From Rhabditophanes sp. KR3021 (Eukaryota > Nematoda > Chromadorea > Rhabditida > Alloionematidae), in contig CAUJLY010000003.1 in NCBI GenBank assembly GCA_963281155.1, positions 2,542,001 to 2,606,000 of the forward strand: a DNA stretch of 64,000 bases, in the 5' to 3' direction. This document shows positions 1 to 8,773 of the stretch, piece by piece. Each line of letters opens with the position of its first letter. Position 1 is the stretch's first letter. The position numbers and the translations under genes are program-made. Below the pieces are notes generated by a model, which worked only from the letters and a program-made list of their open reading frames with translations, made no database searches and was not told where the DNA came from.

Positions 1-352
1 GACTCGATTTTCATCAAAGAAACTAATAAATCAGTAACATTAAACCAACCACATTTAGGAATCATCTTTCAAGCAATTGCTGTAAAATGCGTCTTCATTT
101 TGCTTTTATAAATAAGTTATCAATAGATGTTCAATTGCTGTTGATTACTTTCACAGCAAGGTCAACAGTTTTCATTATCGCACTGGTTAATTTACTTGTT
201 CATCCACACGTATACACAATTAAATACTTTTTTGACAATAACATTCTTACCAAACTCTCGAGCAGATTTTTTAATCGCCACTCCAACTTTGCTTTCAATG
301 CCAATGCAATAAAGAGTCATTTGAATTGAATACATTGCTCCTCTATTTAATT
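1..352. other. Window start, no supported gene
   Basis: I see no supported gene in this stretch. An 80-codon open frame from the ATG at 87 is hydrophobic, has no family resemblance, and ends next to the following gene, so it is probably chance or 5' untranslated sequence. Confidence 0.4.
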
Positions 353-865
353 ATGTCACAAAATTCAAATAATCCAATTGATCACCATATTCAAAGTCTA
401 ATTCCCATTGGAATCCCGGAAAAAGTACTTTCTGAGATGGAAGAATTACCGGTCGGTGCTCTTTGTATTCTTGGCAAGGAATTATTAGCTGAATTAACCA
501 AAAAAGTTGCTTACCTTATCATTCAACTTAAATTGAACTTGGACAAGAAAAACACTGTTTCTCCTGAACTGTATAATCATATTTATACTACCAAATATTT
601 ATTTGCCAAGATTCAAGAAGTTCGCTATGTGATTGAGATGAAAATGAAGAACTCAAAAGTGATTGAAGCTGAAGATTATTTGGACTTCTTAACTAATCCA
701 AACCCTCCTAACACATCTGATAGTTTATTGAAAGCTTTTGACTCATATGAATCTTGCCGTAAAAAATTGGTGCATTTATCAATGGCTTTAAAGCATGAAA
801 AGTGGGTGGCTGATGCAACAGATCCAAGGAAGCTCCCCAAACCAGATGTCCTCAAAAATTCATAA
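353..865 (+). CDS. Small helical protein, possibly Mediator subunit 30
   Basis: This is a 170-residue single-exon protein. The first ATG in frame is at 353; the frame extends upstream only through a TTG. After a short polar N-terminus the protein is almost entirely amphipathic helix (about residues 25-105), then a loop with NPNPPN and a second helical stretch. The segment ALCILGKELLAELTKK followed by a second long helix resembles the MED30 pattern (human ASLCRIGQETVQDIV), a subunit of the RNA polymerase II Mediator complex in the nucleus. The C-terminus does not match MED30 well. The assignment rests on weak pattern memory only; another small coiled-coil protein is equally possible. No intron, signal peptide or metal site is visible. 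Confidence 0.35.
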   Translation: MSQNSNNPIDHHIQSLIPIGIPEKVLSEMEELPVGALCILGKELLAELTKKVAYLIIQLKLNLDKKNTVSPELYNHIYTTKYLFAKIQEVRYVIEMKMKNSKVIEAEDYLDFLTNPNPPNTSDSLLKAFDSYESCRKKLVHLSMALKHEKWVADATDPRKLPKPDVLKNS

Positions 866-1102
866 CTACTTATTTATTTCACTCTTTTATTACATAATAT
901 TCATGCTATACCACGTTTAAACATTCTTGAATAAACTAAATTCCACTTTTCATCTTAAGACGACAACTACCCATTGATTTGGTTGAGACAATATTTTAAT
1001 TTTTACTCATTTTAATCACGTAATTTAGCATCAATTTGCACTCATCTGCAACATTATTAATATCCAAAATTTAACCCAATTGATATCTAATTCTTTTTCA
1101 GT
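866..1102. promoter_or_regulatory. Intergenic spacer ending in a splice acceptor for COX5B
   Basis: AT-rich spacer. It ends in TTCTTTTTCAG at 1091-1101, one base before the COX5B start codon, which looks like a spliced-leader trans-splice acceptor. A cis-splice from an unseen upstream exon cannot be excluded. Confidence 0.5.
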
Positions 1103-2823
1103 ATGGCCCAATTAGCTCTTAAAAGTTTTGCCAACTTGGCATTGAAATCAAGAATTACTTCATTTACTGGTGTCACAGCCGCACGTACATACGCTACTGA
1201 AGCTTCTCCAGAAGATTATGGTTATTGTAGGTTTAGAAATTACAAAACACTTTAAAACAATCACATTTTTAGATCCCGATCCTCTTGAACACGCACAAGG
1301 TATTTTTATCTTTGATTAAAAGGAAAATAATAGATTGATACGTTAATTTATTATTAAGTCAAATGAACGAGAACTAAAGCTTTTTATTATTTATTACAAA
1401 AAAATTATTGCAATTGTAGAATGTAATTCAGGATTGACTTTATGTCTTTGCTTCTTGAATACGAGATTCTAATTAAGTGGAGGTTGTTGGCTTGCAGTAC
1501 TCGTTCTTCATTATATCATACCGTTTCTCAAACTTGGCTGCTGCATTGTAACGACTTGACTGTTTGAAGTGGTATCCACCATCGATTTCAAGAAGCAAAT
1601 TGTTTCCGATAAGGGCCTTATAATAAAATACAATATTAAGCTCACTATTGTAGGTAACGTTGTTTAGCATTTGGTAGCTGAATAACTTTCACAATGCTGC
1701 CATACACGTCTCTAAAAACTGGCATGTCTTTGATTAAATGAGTTCTGAGATTTTTGAAATAATTCAGGCGGTGGTCAGCATTTCCTCTTTTAGATTCATC
1801 AGACCAATTTGTAGCGTCCAAAGTATTACAAGTTTAGTAATAGAAAATTACCTTTGATTAGATGCTTGTTATCAAACACATGCTTCTTTATTATGTCGAT
1901 GTTATTAAAGTAGCCTGAAGTTAACTTCCTATCATTAAATGTATTTGAAAATTGATGTTTTTCAAATGGTTTTCCGTTTGGCAATTTAAGTATATCAAAG
2001 ATTTCTTTTGCTGTAGAGGTAATTGCTTTCTGGCAGCATAGAAATCAGCCCTAATTTGTTTCTTTTCTTCAAAAGTAGGTTCTTTGAATTTAGCCGGCCA
2101 TTGACGTTCAACTAAACACTCCTCATTAGGTTCCATGCAATCTTCTAAACGGTCGTGTCCCTCTTCCTTCTCATTTTCATCCAAATCAACATTTTCTACT
2201 GGTCCGACGATACCTTTTTTTGTTAGTTTCCAAAACAATATTCTCCATTGGCTCGACGATACTTTTTTGTTTGACGTCTTCCAAAACAGATGTTTCTATC
2301 TTGTTTTCATCTACCCTTTGAGGCTCTTCATCACCACTCGAAATTTGAATCCCTTCTATTCTTGGCTTTTTAATTGTATTTTTATACCCCTTATAAAAAT
2401 CACTACATACTTTTGTTTGGCGGGATATCGTTTAGTTTGATCTAAATGATCATTTAAATGCTACCCAAAAATCATAATTAAAGTTGTTATTAGTAATTAT
2501 ATTGTAAATGATTGCAGGTCGTGAAAAGAAGATGCTTTTGGCTCGTTTAGCTGGAGATGATCGTTATGAACCAAAAGTATACTATCGCGCTGATGCTAGC
2601 ACCAAAGAAAAGCCCAATTTGGTTCCAGCTCATTTCGATGACCGTATCATCGGATGCATGTGTAAGTTTTTTCTCAATCTTCGACCAATCTAATTTATTA
2701 ATTTGTCTAGGTGAACCTGACAGCGGACACGTCAACTTCATGGCTATTCGCAAAGGAAGCCCAAAACGTTGTGAATGTGGGCATTGGTTTAAGGCTATTG
2801 ATGCCGATCCTGAATCAATCTAA
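1103..2823 (+). CDS. cox-5B: Cytochrome c oxidase subunit 5B
   Basis: Nuclear-encoded structural subunit of mitochondrial respiratory complex IV, 135 residues. Exons are 1103-1226, 1273-1299, 2518-2661 and 2711-2823, all with GT-AG boundaries and consistent phase. The N-terminus (MAQLALKSFANLALKSR, then TAARTYATE) is a typical basic, Ser/Ala-rich mitochondrial presequence. The core matches COX5B: GREKKMLLARLAGDDRYEPK, PNLVPAHFDDRIIGC and a zinc site with four cysteines (GCMC and KRCEC) in the expected order. Introns 1 and 3 are about 46-49 bp, but intron 2 is 1,218 bp and is filled by an antisense nuclease element, listed separately. AATAAA lies at about 2849. The family call is secure. Confidence 0.93.
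1380..2440 (-). mobile_element. Antisense PD-(D/E)XK nuclease element in COX5B intron 2
   Basis: Decayed coding element on the strand opposite COX5B, occupying most of intron 2. Reading from high to low coordinates it has an acidic N-terminal part (frame 1921-2238, with MEPNEECLVERQWP), a middle part with [15 protein letters not shown] (about 1673-1717), and a nuclease-like C-terminus: LLLEIDGGYHFK (about 1567-1596), DIMKNEYC (about 1493-1520), and after a one-base frameshift HLIRISYSR (about 1451-1480). The D-G-x-H-F block, a following K/D helix ending in YC, and the L-I-R-I strand are the layout of VSR/EDxHD-type homing endonucleases. Frameshifts and stops show that this copy is dead. Homology to the copies in NSUN2 intron 1 and dyskerin intron 3 is visible at both protein and DNA level. 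Confidence 0.75.
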
Positions 2824-2935
2824 ATTAGTTTCATTGTATTCCCGATACAAATAAAAGTTAGAAATTATAAAATAAAGTAACGAGTTTTTTTAAATTTTAT
2901 TTGTACAAAACAATAACTTATTGAAACAATTTAAT

Positions 2936-4042
2936 TTATTCAATTTTTAAGACATTTTGGTACATTTCCTTAGCCTTGATGAATGGCGACTTTATTCCAT
3001 TTACTAATATTGAGCCTCCCATATAATAATAAATAGCTTCAAGATACGTTGTTAGCATGTTGTTTCCGTACATCTGCTGCTGAACACTTGCCTTCCTTTT
3101 GATTCGACCGTAAGGGCCAACGGCTGGGTCTGTCACAAAATCATATAAAACTTTCATCATTGACGTGTGTTGAATTAAATCGTCATAAAATTCAGGAGCG
3201 ATCTTTCTGACTAATGGAAGCCTACGGCCACTAATATATGGGAAATCGTGGTGTTCAACGTGATATCCTACGTTATATGTAACTAAATTCCAACTACCAT
3301 AGTAAGAATATGTCTCCTGTTCATCGTTTTCATTGAAAATATAATGTTCTGAAATGAAATGACCTGCTGAAGGATGAGCACCCATCGTAATTACTGTTCC
3401 TATTAATAAGTAAGCCAAGGATTTGAAGCCAAAAAAATAATAAATTGCAAAGTCATACGAAATTTGGACAAGAGCGTTTAAAATTTCCAAATCAGTTGGT
3501 ACTTTTTTGTAGATGATCAAAGGCCTGAATGCATAAAAAACAGGTTGTAGTAGTAGCCATATAAATTTGCTAAATGTTGTAGTAAACAACTTTGCTTCTA
3601 GCGGAGTTGGCACGTCTGTATCTAATCCTTCTTCACTTAGATATCTATGATGCTCGATATGGTATTTCTTAAAAGAAATTGAAATAGGAACAGCAATTGG
3701 CAAATTGGCCCAAATACCAAAAAATCTATTAGCTAATGGGCGATGGTTTCCATAAGCAGTATTATGTGAAATGTCATGAATTGCTAAAGTTAATGCATGA
3801 TTCACTACGCCGCCAAAAAAGTATGCTTGCAACAATATTAACAACCAATCCGAATCTTTAAGAAGAAAAGCAGCAAACGTTTGCATCACAACACATGCTG
3901 AGACGACATATTTAAATGATTCATCCACTCCGAATAATTCTTTGATTTCTGGATGGGCCTTTACTATTTGTTGCCTTCTTGAGGTATGGGGTTGCTCAGT
4001 ATAACTCCAAACATAGTCCTTTCTAGAAGTTGTTTGACCCAT
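2936..4042 (-). CDS. degs-1: Sphingolipid delta-4 desaturase (dihydroceramide desaturase)
   Basis: Intronless 368-residue membrane enzyme of the endoplasmic reticulum that introduces the delta-4 double bond of dihydroceramide to make ceramide. The start MGQTTSRKDY at 4042 matches the family (human MGSRVSREDF) and keeps Gly2 for N-myristoylation; upstream codons in frame are not ATG. The three di-iron histidine boxes are intact: HDISH (residues 89-93), HIEHH (128-132) and HVEHH (261-265). LQPVFYAFRP and SGHFISEHY are also conserved, and several hydrophobic membrane segments are evident. After the usual end (PYGRIKRK) there is an extra tail of about 50 residues with a hydrophobic patch. A TTATTGTAG acceptor lies six bases upstream of the ATG. 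It is divergent from NSUN2. Confidence 0.95.
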   Translation of the reverse strand: MGQTTSRKDYVWSYTEQPHTSRRQQIVKAHPEIKELFGVDESFKYVVSACVVMQTFAAFLLKDSDWLLILLQAYFFGGVVNHALTLAIHDISHNTAYGNHRPLANRFFGIWANLPIAVPISISFKKYHIEHHRYLSEEGLDTDVPTPLEAKLFTTTFSKFIWLLLQPVFYAFRPLIIYKKVPTDLEILNALVQISYDFAIYYFFGFKSLAYLLIGTVITMGAHPSAGHFISEHYIFNENDEQETYSYYGSWNLVTYNVGYHVEHHDFPYISGRRLPLVRKIAPEFYDDLIQHTSMMKVLYDFVTDPAVGPYGRIKRKASVQQQMYGNNMLTTYLEAIYYYMGGSILVNGIKSPFIKAKEMYQNVLKIE

Positions 4043-4928
4043 AATAACTACAATAAATAACAACGATTATGCATATGCGTATGAATAAAAATAGATATGA
4101 TTAAAAATAGGTATGACGCATAAAACCTCAACATTATCGAATACAACATAACATCTATCTATATAGTATATTTCCTATCAGAGCTTACTCATCACAGATT
4201 GGTTAAAGCGATTACTAGATGAATGAGACTTTATGAGACTTTTAAGTGGTTAGAAGATGAGTGCAGACAGGAATTCAAGTTTGAAGATCTTCAAAGCACA
4301 CTCTTAACATAGATATACATATTTTCAACACACATTCTTAACGTGTCATGTTAAAGTCATAAAAAAGGGTCCTCCATTAAAAGTATCTAAGATTTTTAAA
4401 ATCAAGCATAGACAGATGCTTTAGGAAGAGAATAAATATATTTAGTAATAAAGTATTGAACGAAATCGGCCAGACATTTACCACTAATAAAGCTCCGCTA
4501 TTTTATTTAATAGTGAGGTAAATTTGAAATTAATGCACCCATCGCACTTGCCTAAAAATACGATAATCGTCTGATCAAATAAAGAAGCGGAAGGGAGTAA
4601 AAGTATTGAATGCGCAGTCAAAATACTCTAACAAAGCATTCTCTTGTTTGTAGCAAAATTACATGATTTTTAATTTCTTCAAAGTGACACGATATTATGA
4701 CTATATAAATAAATATGCGTACTCGTTTTTAAAGTAAATATGACGTACCATACCACAGCATTTTTATTTACCTTTGAAATTGCGGAAATATAATCGTTTT
4801 GAGACATACTGAACATCCTACATCAAGACAGTTTCTACCAATCTCTGTTACACATGTTTAAATGTTTAAATTTATTTGAATTTTTGCACCACTTTTATTA
4901 ACTTTTTTACCTAATTGTAGATATCGAA
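4043..4928. promoter_or_regulatory. Divergent promoter region, DEGS / NSUN2
   Basis: Non-coding AT-rich region between two divergent genes. A CTAATTGTAG acceptor at 4911-4920 precedes the NSUN2 ATG by eight bases and is a probable spliced-leader site. I see no RNA gene or repeat in it. Confidence 0.5.
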
Positions 4929-7827
4929 ATGGACAATAGCGAAGCAATCGTTGAAAATATTGAAAAGATCACTGTCGATCCTGCTATGCAAGAAAAGAAG
5001 AAGAAATGGCATAAGAAACAACGCAATACTGGCCCGGATCCTAGAAATAAAGCTGACTACGAACCAATCATTCGTACAAATGAAAAGTTGAGAGCCTACT
5101 ACACAGCTCAAAATTTGTTGCCCGAAAGTGAATTAGAAGATTTATTGAAATGTTTAGCTGAAGATCTACCAACTGCCTTTAGAATTAATTCCTGTGCCAA
5201 GGAAAGATTCAAGCTTAATGATCGTATCAAGGCTTTCACCGAAGAATTGAGAGCTGATGGGGTTAATGAAGAACACTTGCCAAAAGAAGTTTCCTGGATG
5301 CCATTGACTTATACTATGGCTGTGTCAAGAAACGAAGTCAGATCTCATCCTTTACTCAAGACATTCCATAACTTTTTAGTCAATGAAGCTGAAGTCGGTC
5401 AAATTAGTAGGCAAGAACTTGTTTCAATGATTCCTCCTCTTCTTTTGGATGTAAAATCTGATCACAATATTTTGGATATGTGCGCGGCTCCTGGTAACTT
5501 TTTATTCTTTTTATAATTTACTATAATTCTTAAACGAGTCTAAATCTCATATAATAAGCTCAATATTTTGTTGATTTTCTCAAAAAAGCTAGTAGAAAGC
5601 AGTTAAAAGTTTTTATTAAATTATTACAACAATTAAGATGCAACAAATATTATTGATATTCCAAACCTTTGCCATAGAATTTGGTCAATAACTCAACATT
5701 CCCAAACCCATCACTCCACCTTCTGAGAATATATGTTATGATTGCCTTCATTGCATTAGCTCTTGAGTGGGAGATTCTAATAATTTAAGAGTATTTTTAT
5801 ACCCCTTATTACTAAAATCTGATGGTGAACACACCTCCTCTAGCTTCACTATAGAATTTTTTAAAATCACCATATTACTCTTATTTGGTGGGAATTATTA
5901 TTTAAATTTTGGTCTAAATCATCATTTTTTCCAACATACCCAACTTAAAAATGTGCATTAATTTAGGATCAAAGACTCAGCAAATTATTGAAATGCTTCA
6001 CGTGGATAATGACAACCCAGAAGGTTTAGTTGTTGCCAATGATGCTGACTATCAAAGATGTCATTTGTTGGTTCATCAAACATTAAAGAGAATGCCTAGT
6101 GCTAGCACCGTCGTAATCAATGAAGATGCCAGTGTACTGCCGAAACTTATCAACCCAGAAGGAAAGATGCTTGAGTTTGATCGTGTCTTATGTGATGTCA
6201 TTTGTTCGGGAGATGGAACTTTCAGGAAGAACTTAGGGATGTGGAAAGATTGGGGACCAATAAAGTAATTTTAAAACAAACGTAGACACACTAAATTTAG
6301 TGAGAAATATTAAAATTATTGACGAGTTAAGTCTTTGCTACGTTAGAAGAATGTACATTCCCCAACTTAGCTATAATTTTGCAGCAAACTTGAATAGATT
6401 TGCGAGTATTGTTGATTGCTAAGAAAGCTTCTAGTCTTCCACCCTCCATCAACCTCATCACGTTTTCCAAAGATGATTGGGTTTTAATTGACAAGAAAGA
6501 TAATTATTTGGGGAGTACTACTTCTGTAGCAAGTTTTGCACATAGAGAAGCCAACAGCGTATTCGTGCTATGTCAAAATGAATACATAATCTTTGAACTA
6601 AACATAAACATAATTAAACTTTCTAGGGCGATTTCACTGCACAAATTACAAAACAGCATTATTAGACGTGGTGTCGAGTTGTTGAAAAGCGGAGGAACTA
6701 TGGTTTACTCAACTTGCTCATTGAATCCAACTGAAGATGAAGCTGTACTTGCACACACTCTTCAACATTTTAAAGGAAATTTGGAATTGGTTGATGTGAG
6801 CGATAAATTGATTGGATTGAAGCGTGTTCCAGGAGTATCAAGCTGGAGAGTTTTTGACAAAGAAATGACAGAATACAAAAGTCACGATGACGTTCCCGCT
6901 CATTTGAAAGAGGTGATCAAGCCTTCTTATTTCCCTCCATCCAAAGAAATTGCCGACACTCTTCACTTGGACCGTGCTTTCAGAGTCTTTCCTCACCACC
7001 AAAATACCGGAGGTTTCTTCGTTGCTGTTCTTAGAAAGGTGGAGTCTACTCAGGGAAGTGTTACTAATTACATTAGTAATAACGTAAGCAAAATTCACAA
7101 GGCTCGTAGACGTTTCAGTTTCAAAGATGATCCGTTCGTCTTCCTCGAAAATATGGATGCTGATCTTGAAAATATCGCTGAATGTTATGGCATCGATAAG
7201 ACTAAATTCAGATTTGATAATTTGTTAACCAGAACTGTTCAAGTCGGAAACAAAAAGGGAGTTTACTATGTTAATGATAGACTAAAGAGTTTCCTTAAGA
7301 CTAATGAAAAATTAGTCAAGATAGTTAATGGAGGCTTGAAATTATTTAACCGTTGTGACAAGGTCGGAGTCTGTAGGTATCGTTTAATCCACGATGGAAT
7401 GCGTTTGGTTAAAAACATCATCACCAAAAGGATTGTAGAAATTCCATTGGGTGATTTGATCAAAATTTTGAAAGGAAAAGATGGCATTGCCAATATTGCT
7501 GTCGAGGACTTGGAGTCTGCCGATATTATCAAATCTATGGAAGCTGGGAGTCTTGTTGTTATGGCAGATGTTGGAGATGGAGTCAAAATTCCTATTTGCG
7601 CTTGGTGTGGCGAGAAAACAGTTTGTCCATTTATTTGCAAGGAAGAAAGAGTTCATATTTTGAGACTACTCGGGGAAGATATTACTGGAATGGAAGTTGA
7701 CATGGTTTCTAAGCGTAAAAAGCAGGGCCTAAAGCGTTTTGCTGAAGAAAACGAGGAGGAAGTTCAAGACAAGACTGCCAAAATTGATGTAGAAGAAACT
7801 CCTAAAGCCGAAGAAGTTAAAGAATAA
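4929..7827 (+). CDS. nsun-2: tRNA cytosine-5 methyltransferase NSUN2/Trm4
   Basis: S-adenosylmethionine-dependent RNA m5C methyltransferase acting on tRNAs in the nucleus, 687 residues. Exons are 4929-5493, 5967-6264 and 6627-7827. Exon 1 ends inside the SAM-binding motif DMCAAPG, which continues after the splice as SKTQQIIEML. Motif IV (DRVLCDVICSGDGTFRKN) and motif VI (VYSTCSLNPTEDEAV) supply the two cysteines of the NSUN mechanism. RVFPHHQNTGGFFVAVL and DPFVFLENMD are NSUN2-specific. The residue before the motif IV cysteine is Ile, where the family normally has Pro. The C-terminal tail is Lys/Glu-rich. Intron 1 (473 bp) contains a nuclease-element relic; intron 2 (362 bp) is unexplained. 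The gene is convergent with dyskerin. Confidence 0.95.
5600..5930 (-). mobile_element. Internally deleted nuclease element in NSUN2 intron 1
   Basis: Antisense relic in NSUN2 intron 1. It encodes LLRISHSRANAMKAI (about 5737-5780), matching the C-terminal LIRISYSR strand of the COX5B and dyskerin intron elements, but lacks the DG-x-HF catalytic block. The 19-mer GTATTTTTATACCCCTTAT is shared exactly with the COX5B element (2376-2394 and 5791-5809). A 21-base string at 5907-5927 is the exact reverse complement of 9068-9088 in dyskerin intron 3. The copy therefore keeps both ends and has lost the middle, as deletion derivatives do. Confidence 0.65.
6265..6626. other. NSUN2 intron 2, content unrecognised
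   Basis: 362-bp intron, long for this window. Open stretches exist on both strands (for example an antisense frame with MRLMEGGRLEAFLAINNTRK), but I recognise no family. It could be a shortened intron element. Confidence 0.3.
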
Positions 7828-8773
7828 TAAAATTTTGCCTTTTTAATTTCTGAAAAAGTTAAAGAAAAATAATTTAAATGTTAACTTCTTTTTATTATTA
7901 TTTTGTTGTTCTGTTAAATAAATGGTTTTTTATTGGTTACTTTAAACCTTTAAACACATTTCAAAAATGAGGTTGGGTGGAAATATATAATTTAAAAAAG
8001 CGAATATATATATAATTAAAAAGTACCAAATTATATAAAAGAAAAGTCATTAAAAAACCAATAACATATTCGCTTCCAACATTTCAATAAAAATATCTTG
8101 ATTGCTTTCTAAAAATAAATTCACGGAAAAAGTTTCGCCTTTGAGACTTATTCTGTTGTAATTCAAAATTTATTTTGCAACAAAACATAAGCTTTAACTC
8201 ATTATTGAAGTATGAATTAGGTTTTTCATAAACTATCGCTTTGTTTATTATTTCTTCCCTTGTCCTCAAGATTAATTCCAATATCAATTTGACAGACACT
8301 AATAGAAGACTGATTTGAATTGTAGTTGTTGTCACAATAACACTATTCTCAGGTACGAAACCTTAAACACCTTCTCCGTTGATGTTTAAAGATCTTGATT
8401 CGTACTTTTAGTGATAAAATTAACAACATACGAAAAATATGAAATGATACAATCTTTAATAACATATTATTTGTTATTACATCATTTTCGAAGTAAAAAT
8501 ATCGTTTTGACTCAAACTATTGATAGGCTTAGTTACTTTAATTTTTATTAAATTAGATTTTATTGTGATTTAATTTGTATTTAAGATAGATTTAATTTTA
8601 ATGTAACATATAACTTTAAGCAATTTATTGTATCCATTTTTATTGATACACAACTGATAAAAAATAACAAACAAATTTTAAAAGAAAACAACAGTAGATA
8701 GTAACAATGAATTGTAGATTGATTATAAAACACGATTGTAACAAAAAATTAAAGGCTTAAATCATTTCAAGGC
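7828..8773. other. Convergent 3' spacer, NSUN2 / dyskerin
   Basis: AT-rich 3' flanks of two convergent genes with AATAAA-like signals (for example near 7918). No further gene or repeat is supported. Confidence 0.5.

Noticed and set aside
87..329. 80-codon plus-strand frame at the window start
   Set aside because: Hydrophobic, no family match, and it ends next to the following gene's start. Likely chance in AT-rich DNA.
6400..6626. In-frame upstream extension of NSUN2 exon 3
   Set aside because: Homology to NSUN2 begins exactly at the TTTCTAG acceptor (AISLHKLQ), and the exon 2 donor phase fits. The upstream frame is intronic.
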